A stretch of 52,919 bases of DNA, taken from the NCBI GenBank assembly GCA_021298655.1, contig JAJTFK010000006.1:1-52919 (forward strand), read 5' to 3'. The first letter of the stretch is position 1, and each line of letters begins with the position of its first letter. The notes under the pieces were generated by a model. The model had not been told where the DNA came from and ran no database searches. It saw nothing but the letters and a program-made list of their open reading frames with translations. Positions 1 to 11,400 of the stretch are shown here, in pieces. This DNA is from Cryomorphaceae bacterium. GTDB taxonomy: Bacteria; Bacteroidota; Bacteroidia; Flavobacteriales; Schleiferiaceae. The position numbers and the translations under genes are program-made.

Positions 1-308
1 TCGAGGAAGGAATCGATGGCATCCACCCGGCATTCGGGGTTGATATCCAAAATGCGGTCCCGAATGAGCCAGGCCTTTTTTTGGCCGTGCGTGCTGCTTA
101 GGGCCTGGAGTTGGCGGTTTCGGTTGGTTGGGTCCACGACGTCGCCGTCGACGATGGTGAGCCGACCTACGCCGGCCCGGGCCAGGAACTCGGCGGCAAA
201 GCTGCCCACGCCCCCGAGGCCCACCACCAAAACATGGGCTCCGAGTACGCGTTCCAGGGCCTCGGGCCCCACTAGGAGTTCGGTACGCTCAAGCCAGTGC
301 GGAATCAC
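1..308 (-). CDS. tcdA: ThiF/MoeB superfamily protein, probably tRNA threonylcarbamoyladenosine dehydratase (partial)
   Basis: Only the N-terminal part (about 102 codons) lies in the window; the gene runs off the left edge. The reverse-strand reading opens with an IPHWLERTELLVG-like segment, followed by the nucleotide-binding motif VLVVGLGGVGSFAAEFLARA, then a VDGDVVDPTNRNRQL segment and an INPEC segment. These are the Rossmann ATP-binding and asparagine/arginine-rich motifs of E1-like adenylating enzymes. Known family role: TcdA (CsdL) cyclises t6A to ct6A in tRNAs. The start is a GTG at 308; an in-frame TAA lies eight codons upstream and there is no ATG between. It begins 35 bp after the GAPDH gene on the same strand, so the two may be co-transcribed. 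Alternatives are MoeB or ThiF; the HWLERTELL opening and the QLQAL segment favour TcdA, but the missing C-terminus prevents a firm choice. Confidence 0.75.
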   Translation of the reverse strand, partial: MIPHWLERTELLVGPEALERVLGAHVLVVGLGGVGSFAAEFLARAGVGRLTIVDGDVVDPTNRNRQLQALSSTHGQKKAWLIRDRILDINPECRVDAIDSFL

Positions 309-343
309 GACCGCAAAACTAGTAACCAGTTACGAGCAACGGG

Positions 344-1798
344 CTAATGGTAGGCCTTGCGGCTCACTCCGGCTATATGCTGAGCCAGGCGCATCACCTG
401 GCGCGTGTAGCCGTATTCGTTGTCGTACCAGACGTACAGCACGGCATTGCGGCCGTCGGCGTGCAGCAGCGTGGCTTCGCTGTCGACGATGGAGCAGCAG
501 GAATCACCCACGATGTCGCTGGAAACCAACTCGGGACTGGTGGAATACTTAATCTGCTCCACGAGCGGACCTTGGTAGGCGGCGGCCTTGAGCGCTGCGT
601 TGAGTGCAGAACGGTCGGTTGCCTTGCTCAGGTTCAGCTTCAGGATGGCCAACGAGCCGTTGGGTACCGGAACCCGAATCGCATTGCTCGTGAACTTGGC
701 GCCCAGGCCCGGAATCGCTTTGTCGATGGCGCTTCCGGCCCCGGTCTCCGTGATGACCATGTTGACCGCGGCGGCGCGGCCACGGCGGTACTTTGGGTGC
801 ATGTTGTCGACCAGGTTTTGGTCGTTGGTGTAGGCGTGAATGGTCTCGATGTGGCCCTGTTCGATGCCGTACCGGTCCTCAATGACCTTCAGGACGGGCA
901 CGATGGCGTTGGTCGTGCAGGATGCCGCAGAAAAAATGCGTTCGGATCCCCAATCTTGGCCGTGGTTTACGCCAAAAACAACGTTGGGTATTCCCTTGCC
1001 GGGAGCGGTGAGCAGCACTTTGGTGCAGCCCTTGGACTGCTGGTGGCGCGCAAGGGCTTCGCGGTCGCGGAAGGCGCCCGTGTTGTCGATCACCAGTACG
1101 TTGCGCAAGCCGTAGCTCGTGTAGTCGATGTCTTCTGGCTTGGCGGCATTGATCAGGAGTACCGGACGGCCGTTTACGATGATGGCGTTGTTGGCGGAGT
1201 CGGCCGTTACCGTTCCGGGGAAGGGTCCGTGTATGGAGTCAACGCGGAGCAGCGAAGCACGCTTTTCCAGGTCTTCGGCGCCGCTGCCGCGCACCACGAT
1301 GGCGCGAAGGCGAAGCTGCTCGCCGCAACCTTCTTGGGCGATGAGTTCGCGAGCTACCAAGCGGCCGATGCGGCCAAAGCCATAGAGGACCACGTCTACC
1401 GGTGCCGAAGCAGGTCGCGCCGCCGTGCTGAATCCCTTGAGTTTCGCCTGCAAAAACGCCTTGCGCGTCAAGAACGACGCGGCTTCGCGGCGCCATTCCG
1501 TGCCCAATCGCCCGAGGTCTAAGGACGCATTATGGACGCCCAGTTCGTAGATGGCATGGGCCATGCCCAAGCTGTCGTCGACGCTGATGCGTTCGTCGGC
1601 CATGACCGCGGCGTGTTCGTGGGCCTGTAGCACTTCAGAAGCCCGCTGGTTGAGCAGCGCTTGCCGAAAGAGGACGACCTCGATGTTGCGGTCGTAGTAG
1701 AGGTCGTTGGTGATTTTGAGCAAGTCCGTTGCCGATTTTTCGAGGGCAATGCGTGCTTGAACGGACGTCGGATAGGCGTTCGCGGTCGGATTCATCAA
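344..1798 (-). CDS. gap: Glyceraldehyde-3-phosphate dehydrogenase, long form with N-terminal extension
   Basis: Glycolytic/gluconeogenic GAPDH, interconverting glyceraldehyde-3-phosphate and 1,3-bisphosphoglycerate with NAD(P). The protein has 484 residues against about 335 for the usual enzyme. The Rossmann motif YGFGRIGRLVARELI only begins near residue 138, so about 130 residues precede the catalytic module. The active-site SAASCTTNA, with its Cys near residue 294, is intact, as are IRVPVPNGS and the C-terminal WYDNEYGYTRQV. The extension is mostly charged and helical-looking and I see no named domain in it. A roughly 480-residue GAPDH paralogue is, as I recall, common in Flavobacteria, so this is probably a family feature. 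A good Bacteroidota promoter lies just upstream (1829-1859), and tcdA follows after 35 bp. Which cofactor it prefers, and whether it works in glycolysis or gluconeogenesis, cannot be told from the sequence. Confidence 0.93.
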   Translation of the reverse strand: MMNPTANAYPTSVQARIALEKSATDLLKITNDLYYDRNIEVVLFRQALLNQRASEVLQAHEHAAVMADERISVDDSLGMAHAIYELGVHNASLDLGRLGTEWRREAASFLTRKAFLQAKLKGFSTAARPASAPVDVVLYGFGRIGRLVARELIAQEGCGEQLRLRAIVVRGSGAEDLEKRASLLRVDSIHGPFPGTVTADSANNAIIVNGRPVLLINAAKPEDIDYTSYGLRNVLVIDNTGAFRDREALARHQQSKGCTKVLLTAPGKGIPNVVFGVNHGQDWGSERIFSAASCTTNAIVPVLKVIEDRYGIEQGHIETIHAYTNDQNLVDNMHPKYRRGRAAAVNMVITETGAGSAIDKAIPGLGAKFTSNAIRVPVPNGSLAILKLNLSKATDRSALNAALKAAAYQGPLVEQIKYSTSPELVSSDIVGDSCCSIVDSEATLLHADGRNAVLYVWYDNEYGYTRQVMRLAQHIAGVSRKAYH

Positions 1799-1828
1799 GG
1801 GTGGGGTTTACGGTTGGGGTTGTGGCGG

Positions 1829-1859
1829 CAAAGGTAGTCCGACAGCCAGGCGGGCTCAA
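1829..1859 (-). promoter_or_regulatory. Bacteroidota-type promoter of gap
   Basis: Read on the minus strand, TACCTTTG (1836-1829) matches the Bacteroidota -7 consensus TAnnTTTG exactly. A TTG (1859-1857) lies 20 bp upstream, within the TTG-N17-23 spacing described for this phylum. The box is about 30 bp from the gap ATG. It is the most complete promoter in the window. Confidence 0.65.
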
Positions 1860-1913
1860 GCCGATTTTGCGCATTTTTTCTATGCTAAAAATCCGAAATT
1901 GAGGACATTAAAA

Positions 1914-1961
1914 AAGTCGGTTTTGCGTATTTTGGACACTTAGTCCACGCAAAACCGACTT
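1914..1961 (-). terminator. Rho-independent terminator of htrA
   Basis: Perfect 14-bp inverted repeat: left arm 1914-1927 (AAGTCGGTTTTGCG) and right arm 1948-1961. The 20-nt loop can itself fold (TGGAC/GTCCA). On the minus strand the hairpin is followed by a run of T, and it starts 23 bp after the htrA stop codon. The arms are not GC-rich, but length and symmetry make it convincing. Confidence 0.8.
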
Positions 1962-1983
1962 CCGTAAGTCGGGATGCAACCGC

Positions 1984-3432
1984 TTAAAGGGCGAAGGCGA
2001 ACACCTCGGCGCGGCCGTTGGGTCGGTAACCCTGAATCAGGACCCCGTCGCCCGGTCCCAGCTCGCCAAGAATTTTGGCCACTTCGTCGGAGCTGGAGAC
2101 CAACTTGTTGTTCAATTTAACCAAAATGAACCCGGCGGGAACCCCCGCGGCTGCCAGTTTTCCGTTGCCCGGATCGATCACCTTGACGCCGGAGCGAAGT
2201 CCGAATCGCGCCTTGTCGTTGGGAGACAGCGGCTCGAAGGTTGCGCCCAATGAGGTCAACGAGGCCACGTCTTCTTTCTGGAGCACGTCGGTGTTGCCCT
2301 GGCGGTTGCGCAAGGTCACGTTGAAGGTTTTTTCCTTGCCGTCGCGCAGCACGACCACGGCCATTTTGTCGCCCGGTCGGCGGCTGCCAATGACCTCGAG
2401 AAGTTCCGACATCTTGCGGACCACCTTGCCGCCCGCCTGCACCAGGATGTCGCCCTTTTTGATGCCGGCCTCGGCCGCCGCGCCCCCTTCGGTGACGTCC
2501 GACAGGTAGACCCCTTGGGTTTCCTTGATGTTCAGTTCTTTGGCGAGCTCCGGGGTGATGTCCGCAATGTTCACGCCCAGGTAGGCGCGCTGAACCACCC
2601 CGTACTTGGTCAGGTCATCGACCACCTTGCGCACAATGTTGGCCGGTACCGCGAAGCTGTAGCCTTCGTAGCTCCCCGTGCGGGTTGAAATGGCGGTATT
2701 GATGCCAATGAGGTCGCCGCGGGTGTTGATCAGGGCTCCGCCCGAATTGCCGGGGTTTACGACCGCGTCGGTCTGAATGAAGGCCTCGATCGCGGACTGG
2801 TTGTCGATGATGTTGATGCTGCGGCCTTTGGCGCTGATGATTCCGGCCGTCACCGTGCTGTTGAGGTTGAAGGGATTGCCTACCGCGAGCACCCATTCGC
2901 CCAGGCGAACCTCGTCGCTGTTGGCAAAAGCCAGCGAGGGCAAATTCTCGGCCTCAATTTTTAGGACGGCCAGATCGGTGGTGGGGTCGACGCCCACCAC
3001 CTTGGCCACGTACTCTTTGTTGCTGTTGAGGCTGACTTTGACCTCCTTAGCCTTGTCGATGACGTGGTTGTTGGTGACGATGTAGCCGTCGGGGCTAATA
3101 ATCACCCCGGAACCGGAACCTTGAACAATGCGCGGCTGCATTTGGGGCGTTTGCCCGAATCCAAAAAAGAACTCGTTAAACGGGTTAAACGTGTAGCCCT
3201 GTTCCACGGCTGTTTTCACGTGGACTACGGCATGCACGGCCGTTTCGGCGGCGGCGCTGAAGTCGGTGGAGGTAACCAACGCCGGACGGTCGGCCACGAA
3301 GCGGCCGGTCGACTCGGACCACATCGATTGGGGTCCGGTGGGCGTGCGGAAGGCGTCGTAGAGCGCGGCACCGCCGAGTCCGGCAGCCAGTGCGACGCCA
3401 GCGAAGGCGGCAAAAACTTTGGGTTGGGTCAT
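1984..3432 (-). CDS. htrA: HtrA/DegP-family periplasmic serine protease with two PDZ domains
   Basis: Envelope quality-control protease and chaperone. The 482-residue protein begins with a hydrophobic segment (about residues 7-25), probably a signal peptide or anchor. The trypsin-like domain carries a full triad: His123 in VTNNHVID, Asp153 in DPTTDLAVLKI and Ser230 in NPGNSGGALI. Two PDZ domains follow, at about 275-365 and 385-480; the first contains GVYLSDVTEGGAAAEAGIKKGD. This is the DegP/DegQ arrangement, and the length is typical for Bacteroidota. The gene is single, ends in a strong hairpin terminator and diverges from dapF across a 72-bp gap. I find no exact -7 box for it there. The same neighbourhood (htrA divergent from dapF-GNAT-mltG) is, as I recall, usual in Flavobacteria. 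Confidence 0.95.
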   Translation of the reverse strand: MTQPKVFAAFAGVALAAGLGGAALYDAFRTPTGPQSMWSESTGRFVADRPALVTSTDFSAAAETAVHAVVHVKTAVEQGYTFNPFNEFFFGFGQTPQMQPRIVQGSGSGVIISPDGYIVTNNHVIDKAKEVKVSLNSNKEYVAKVVGVDPTTDLAVLKIEAENLPSLAFANSDEVRLGEWVLAVGNPFNLNSTVTAGIISAKGRSINIIDNQSAIEAFIQTDAVVNPGNSGGALINTRGDLIGINTAISTRTGSYEGYSFAVPANIVRKVVDDLTKYGVVQRAYLGVNIADITPELAKELNIKETQGVYLSDVTEGGAAAEAGIKKGDILVQAGGKVVRKMSELLEVIGSRRPGDKMAVVVLRDGKEKTFNVTLRNRQGNTDVLQKEDVASLTSLGATFEPLSPNDKARFGLRSGVKVIDPGNGKLAAAGVPAGFILVKLNNKLVSSSDEVAKILGELGPGDGVLIQGYRPNGRAEVFAFAL

Positions 3433-3492
3433 GACGTACTGATTTTAGCGTTAAATGACGGCAGGTGCGAATTCAAAAACTGTTCCACGGCC

Positions 3493-3500
3493 TACATTCG
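3493..3500 (+). promoter_or_regulatory. -7-like box of dapF, 4 nt before its ATG
   Basis: TACATTCG differs from TAnnTTTG at one position and is followed by CAGT and then the dapF ATG at 3505. The same TTTG-N4-ATG geometry is seen at recR, recF and the methyltransferase gene. No TTG is visible at the -33 distance, so this is suggestive only. Confidence 0.35.
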
Positions 3501-3504
3501 CAGT

Positions 3505-4278
3505 ATGTTCCGACGATTTGTCAAGTACCACGGCAGCGGCAACGACTTTGTGGTTGTTCGCGGCGCCTTGGATGCCGTTTGGCCTGCCATTTTGGTCGCG
3601 GAACTCTGCCACCGCCGATTCGGTGTGGGGGCCGACGGATTCATGGTAGTGGGGCCCGTGGACGGAGCGGATTTTCGCGTCGACTACTACAACGCCGACG
3701 GAAATTTGGGTTCGCTTTGCGGAAACGGTTCCCGATGCGCCGTAGACTTTGCCCGTACTCAGGGTCTGTTTTCGGGAAGCACGTGCACCTTCGTGGCGGC
3801 CGACGGACTGCACCGCGCTACCTGGCACGAAGGCGGTCGCGTTTCCGTGGGTTTTGCGGATGCCCCCAATCCGGTGGCGCAGCACGGCGGTTGGTTTGTG
3901 GACACCGGTTCACCGCACCACGTAATCCCCACTGCCGAACTCGATGCGGTCGATGCGGTGGAAGAGGGGCGGACCCTTCGCTACGGGGCCTACGGTGCGG
4001 CCGGAGCCAACATTAATTGGTTGAAGAAGGAGGGCGGCGAGGCCTGCGCGATGCGCACCTACGAACGGGGTGTGGAAGACGAAACCCTCAGCTGCGGCAC
4101 CGGCGCGGTGGCCGCTGCCCTGGTGGCCCACCGGCTTTGGGGCCTAAAGAGCCCCGTTCAGCTCTCGGCCCCGGGCGGCCTCCTCGAGGTGGCCTTCACC
4201 GCCCATTCCGAGGGATTCACCGACATCGTACTCACAGGGCCCGTGGCCCGCGTTTTTGACGGAGAATGGACGGCCTGA
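3505..4278 (+). CDS. dapF: Diaminopimelate epimerase
   Basis: Converts LL- to meso-diaminopimelate for lysine and peptidoglycan synthesis in the cytoplasm. The 257-residue product has both catalytic cysteines of the two-base mechanism: Cys72 in SLCGNGSRC and Cys197 in LSCGTGAVAA. The N-terminal KYHGSGNDF motif (residues 7-15) is also present. The frame is open far upstream, inside antisense htrA, but homologues start at MFRRFVKYHG, and a -7-like box sits 4 nt before this ATG, so 3505 is the start. It is slightly shorter than many DapF proteins (about 260-280) but lacks no motif. It overlaps the following acetyltransferase gene by 13 bp, and mltG follows, giving a three-gene envelope operon. 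Confidence 0.95.
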   Translation: MFRRFVKYHGSGNDFVVVRGALDAVWPAILVAELCHRRFGVGADGFMVVGPVDGADFRVDYYNADGNLGSLCGNGSRCAVDFARTQGLFSGSTCTFVAADGLHRATWHEGGRVSVGFADAPNPVAQHGGWFVDTGSPHHVIPTAELDAVDAVEEGRTLRYGAYGAAGANINWLKKEGGEACAMRTYERGVEDETLSCGTGAVAAALVAHRLWGLKSPVQLSAPGGLLEVAFTAHSEGFTDIVLTGPVARVFDGEWTA

Positions 4279-4766
4279 GCCTGCGCGCCCTGGAACCCGA
4301 AGACCTTGATTGCCTGGTTCGCTGGGAGGCCGACCACGTCGACGCGGGGCTGCGCGTGGCGCCCTACAGCCGATCGGTACTGAAGCGCTACCTCGATGAG
4401 TCGCACCGCGATTTTTGGGAAGCCGAGCAGGTGCGTTTTGTACTTACCAACGAACGGGGTTCGGCGCTCGGACTTTTTGATGTCTTCAACGCCCAGCCGG
4501 TGCACCAGCGCGCCGAAGTGGCGGTGCTGGTTGACCCGGCCCATCGAGGCTTGGGACTTGGCAGGGCAGGCCTTGATCTGGTTCGGCAGTGGGCATTTGG
4601 GCGCGCGGGCTTGCGCAGCCTGTACGCCGAGGTTTTTGCCGAAAATACCGCGGCGCTCAAGCTTTTTGCGTCAAGCGGATACCTGCCTTCGGGGCAGCTC
4701 AAAGCCTGGTACCGCGTCGGCCGCGAGTTTCGGGATGTGGAACTTCTTCAACTCCTTCGGCAATGA
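4266..4766 (+). CDS. GNAT-family N-acetyltransferase (RimJ/RimL-like)
   Basis: A 166-residue acetyl-CoA-dependent transferase. Motif A is clear: VLVDPAHRGLGLGRAGL at about residues 87-103, with the acetyl-CoA pyrophosphate-binding R-GLGLG-R. A later ENTAALKLFASSGY segment is the usual C-terminal GNAT signature. The N-terminus (LSLRALEPEDLDCLVRWEAD) resembles RimJ/RimL and SpeG enzymes. It starts 13 bp inside dapF, and its stop codon overlaps the mltG start (ATGA), so it is translationally coupled on both sides. The substrate is unknown. The conserved position between dapF and mltG hints at an envelope-related target, but that is inference only. Confidence 0.85.
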   Translation: MDGLSLRALEPEDLDCLVRWEADHVDAGLRVAPYSRSVLKRYLDESHRDFWEAEQVRFVLTNERGSALGLFDVFNAQPVHQRAEVAVLVDPAHRGLGLGRAGLDLVRQWAFGRAGLRSLYAEVFAENTAALKLFASSGYLPSGQLKAWYRVGREFRDVELLQLLRQ

Positions 4767-5757
4767 GCAAGCGTTCGCGAACGTCCCGACGCATTCGTCC
4801 TTGGTGGTTGGCCGGTGTTTTCGCCGTTGCCGCGGCCGTCGTAGGACTTTGGCCCTCCCAAGATTTTAGCTCCGACCGCGTAGTAGTGCGCGTCCCTCGA
4901 GCGAACACGCCGGTGCTCGAAGTGCTCGACAGCGTGGCCCGCGAGAATCCGAAGGCCCACCTCAACCTGCTGCGCTTTGGGGCGCGGATTCAAGGGAATT
5001 TTGCGGTTCCGCGGGGATACTACGAAATATCGCCGCGCGATCCGTGGTGGCGGAGCCTTCGGCGCTTGAAAATGGGCTATGAAACGCCGCGATTGCTGGT
5101 GGTCCGAGGCTACCAGGGGCGCGAGGCCGTGGTGGAGCGCATGGCGTCCACCTTTTATGAAGCCCCCCAGGACGTGGAGCGCGCCCTGTTCGGAGGCGAC
5201 AGCGTCGTCCCGGTTCTTCCCAACACCTATGAGGTTTATGCGTCCCTGCGGCCCCACGAAGTAGCGCAGCGTCTGGGCCGCGAATTTGATGTGTTTTGGA
5301 ATGCGTCGCGCACCGAGTCCGCCCAGGCTCTGGGACTGAGCCGCTACGAGGTGACGATCCTGGCGAGCATCGTACAGGCCGAGTCCAAGGAGCCGGAAGA
5401 GTGGAAGCGCATTGCGGGCGTGTACTTGACCCGACTCAAGCAGGGCAAACGCTTGGAAGCAGACCCAACGGTGGTGTATGCGGTACTGGATCGCAAGCTG
5501 GTCGCGGCACCCGTGCGGCGCGTAACCGGCGCCATGCTCGGAGTAGCCCATCCCTACAACACCTACCGAACGAAGGGGTTGCCCCCAGGGCCCTTGGCCA
5601 CCGTGCACCCTCCCGTGATCGACAGCGTCCTGGCGTCCAAGGCCACGGGCGAGCTCTTTTTTTGTGCCAACCCGGCGAAACCGGGTTTTCACCTCTTTTC
5701 GAGGAGCTACGCCGAGCACCTGCGCAACCGCAGCCGCTACCTCAAGTCCCTTGGGCG

Positions 5758-5761
<4 letters not shown>
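4763..5761 (+). CDS. mltG: Endolytic murein transglycosylase MltG (YceG-like)
   Basis: Membrane-anchored lytic transglycosylase that cuts nascent peptidoglycan strands and limits glycan length. The 332-residue protein has one N-terminal membrane segment (about 14-30) after an Arg/Lys-rich start. The YceG catalytic region contains TILASIVQAES (catalytic Glu about 207), RLEADPTVVY and YNTYRTKGLPPGPL, and the C-terminus has the GFHLFSRSYAEHLRN segment. The frame stays open into the preceding gene, but the ATG at 4763 overlaps the acetyltransferase stop (ATGA) and begins just before the anchor. It converges on clpB, with stop codons overlapping by 4 bp and no terminator between. Confidence 0.94.
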
Positions 5762-8325
<2,564 letters not shown>

Positions 8326-8370
8326 ACGGGGTAGTAGGGCGCAACACCCGTGCCCAAAACCCCATAAAGA

Positions 8371-8408
8371 CAAAAAGGCAGCCGTTCTCGTGAACAACTG
8401 CCTTTTTG
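8371..8408 (-). terminator. Terminator of the 1593-residue T9SS protein gene
   Basis: Inverted repeat CAAAAAGGCAG (8371-8381) / CTGCCTTTTTG (8398-8408), whose loop has a smaller GTTC/GAAC pairing. It lies 29 bp after the stop codon of the upstream minus-strand gene and is followed by a T-rich stretch on that strand. It insulates clpB, which starts 46 bp further on. Confidence 0.82.
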
Positions 8409-8436
8409 GCTTATTTTGAACAAATTGGGCTCCTGC

Positions 8437-11400
8437 CTATCGGACGAATCGGCGGGTGTAGCTCTGTCCGTTCCACTCCACGACGGCGTTGTACATGCCC
8501 GAGGGCAGTTCGGCCGTTTCCCACTCCATGCGAACGAGTCCGCCGTTGTGTTCAAAGGTTTGGCTCAGTACGGGTTGGCCAAGCATCGTGTACACGGTCA
8601 GGCGCAGTTGGCCCCCTTCGTTGGATTGGAAGTCAATGCCGGCGACCGCACCCTGGGTAGGACTCGGGCTTACTCCGCCCAAGAAGGCATCGCCAAGGCT
8701 GGCCTCAGGCAGTCCAATGTTGAGGATGTCCGCCGGCGTTCCGAGCGGTGCGCGCTGCAAGCAGAAGTTGTCTACGGCCCAACCTTCGCGGGTTAGCGTG
8801 TAGTCGGCACCGAAGCGGAAGCGGAACACCAAGGTGCCCGTGTTATCTGCCGTGAAGTTGATGCTCGAAGGCGTCCATCCGTTGGTGGCGCCCGACCATC
8901 CCGGACGGATGTTGTCAAGGCTGGTCACGTGTACGGTGTTGTACCACTTGCCCGAGGGAAGTACGTTGCCGAGGGTGTACCAATTGATGCCTCCGTTGTA
9001 GGACCAGTCCACGCTGCCGCCGTCGTGGTACTGTTCCGAGAACATGTTGTGGTCAAACTTCAGGGTGTAGACTACGTTGCTGTCCAGCACAAAGAATGGG
9101 GTGTGCAGCGAGCTGCGTCCCATCGGCGTGTAGTTTGACGTCAACTTCGTCATCCAGGCCTTGGTACCGCTGGCGGCACTGCTGATTACGGTTTGACCCG
9201 GGGTTCCGAATTCCCAGTCGTGGGCTGCCGTCTTGATGCTCGAGTGGAGCGGAAGCCAAGCCGTTTTGGCGGGATCTTCGAAGTCGTTGCAGTAACCGGT
9301 GGCGTCGATGTAGATCTTGGCCGAAACCGGGAAGTTGAGGCAAAGCTGGTCGTCGGCAACCAGGTTATCCTGCTTTCCGTTCGGTGTCGAGGTTTCTACG
9401 CAGACGTTGTAGGTGCCGGCTCCGTTGTTCAACCAGGTTTGGGTAAACTCGTGCCAGCGACGTCCTCCGCGCGGAAGGGGTGGCGAGAACGTCAGCGTAT
9501 CGTAGGCAGTCCAAGCGCCGCTGTTCACCCGGTAGCGAACCAGGATGGACGAAACCGGCTTGGCTCCCGTATTCTCGAGGTAAACCTTAACGGTTGCGGG
9601 TTGATCCGGTACAATCAAGTACTCTTTGGTGTCAATGGTGATGGGCGCCATGGAGTTTTGGGGCGGAACATAGATCTGCACGTCGTCAACGGCCCATCCG
9701 CGCGCCGAGTTGCCCGCGCCGGCCGCCATGCGCAAGCGCAGGTTAAGCGGGTTGCTGTTGAAGTTCCAAAGCGACAGGGGAATGGTTGACGTGATCCATT
9801 GTCCGCTGGTGGAACCCGTCCATCCGGGTTGGTTGCCGAGGTTAACTATGCCCGCCGATCCGTAGCTCGAACCGTACCAGTTCGTGCCAATGTTGGCCGT
9901 GGCGTTTCCAAGGGTGCGCCAGGTTCCGTTGAGCAGGTACTCTACGTTGCCGCCGTCGCCCGGCGAAAACTCGAACTGGTGCTTGAAGCGCAGTTCGGCC
10001 CCCATGATGGTGTCAAAATTGGTCAACGGCGGGAAGCGCAGGAGCTCGGTGTTGGTGCCCTTGTAGTTTTGGTTGAGGCCGGTCATCCAGGCACGGGTGC
10101 CGGAGGCAGCGCTCCAACCTTGACCTACGGTTCCCATTTCCCACATTTGAAGGGTACCGGTTCCGCCAACGCCGTAGAACGAGAACTCGTTGCCCACGCA
10201 GTTGTCAAAGGTTACGGGGCCAAACGGAATCTGGACACTGGTGTTGCCGTTGGTGACGCGCTCGGCCGTGTCGTTTCGGCTGAATCCGTCGCCGGCAAGG
10301 GTCGTCCAGGCCTTAATCAGGATGTCGCCCTCCCAGTACGTAACCGGGGTGGTAACCGTCAGGGTAGCTTCAGCGCCCACCGCAATGCTGGGCACGGTGT
10401 AGGTGTAGGTGTTGCTCGAGGCGGGCGTACACAGGTCCGAAACCACAACCGTTACCGGCACGTTGGTTTTGGCTTGTTTTCCGTAGTTGCGCACCTTGAG
10501 GATAAGGTTTTGTGGCGCAGTCAAGAACACCGTGTTTGGCGGCGAAGTAATGGCGGTAACCCCGACGTCGTTGTTGGGTCGATCGTAGATCAAGATGTCG
10601 TCAATGGCGATATCGGCCAGCGAACCAGCGGCCGTTTTACCGGCTGCAAAGCGCAGTTTAATGGTTTGGCCGGCGTAGGCAGACAGGTCGACCATTTGGT
10701 GGCGCCAGTCGTCGGTGTTCGCGGTTTGCTGCTGTCCGGTGAGTACGGATGGGGTGAGGGTCGTCCAGGCGTTGCTTCCCGAAGGAACTACCTGTACCCC
10801 AAGTGAAGCGATGTCGGCACCATACATGTGGTAGTTGAACGAGATCACGGGGGTCGTCATGCCCGATAGGTCGATGCAACCTTCCTGCTGAAACAGCGCA
10901 AAGGGGCTGTTGGCGCCAAAGTTGCCTTCGGCGTAGAGGTAGTTGCCTTTGCGCGCGGTCGACCAGCGCGGTCCGGTCTGCGACGTGGGCGTAAGGTCCT
11001 TGCCCACCATGAAGGCGTACTCGCTGCTGTTCGAGGCCGGCGACGCAAACCAACCCGACGTGGCAAAGGTTCCGGGGTTGGCGGTGGTGCCGTTGCCCGG
11101 AGTCCATCCCGGTCCGTCAAAATTCAGGTAGTAGGGGAAGCTGGTGATCGGCTGAATGTGTTCGATCGTGATGGGGCCAATGCTGTCGTTGCTGTGTTGG
11201 CCATCGTTGGCAAGCTCCGCCCAGATGTACACCTGAAAGTCGGCATAAGCACTCAAGTTGGCCTTGGGAACAAAGGTGTAGGACAGGGTATCTGCCAGAT
11301 TGAAGGTGCCGTTGATCGTGTCGCGCGAAATAACGGTTACCCCGGTGTTTAGGTTTTTCACCGAAAACGCCAGCGGAATTTTGGTCAGGGCTTGAGAGCC

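Noticed and set aside
347-1522. 391-codon open frame antisense to gap
   Set aside because: Mirrors the GAPDH coding frame; no domain, and GAPDH itself is unambiguous.
1799-1913. tRNA or small RNA gene in the longest intergenic gap
   Set aside because: No cloverleaf or conserved T-loop; the content is explained by the gap promoter and htrA terminator.
3064-3504. 147-codon N-terminal extension of DapF
   Set aside because: Antisense to htrA and unlike any DapF; the ATG at 3505 follows a -7-like box and starts the conserved region.
4748-5719. 323-codon open frame antisense to mltG
   Set aside because: No motif; mltG has all family signatures on the plus strand.
8326-8397. 24-codon N-terminal extension of ClpB
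   Set aside because: It runs through the terminator hairpin of the upstream gene, and the family start is MDNLTLKTQ.
9799-10806. 335-codon open frame antisense to the 1593-residue T9SS gene
   Set aside because: Low-complexity Gly/Val/Arg-rich translation typical of antisense shadow; no start context or motif.
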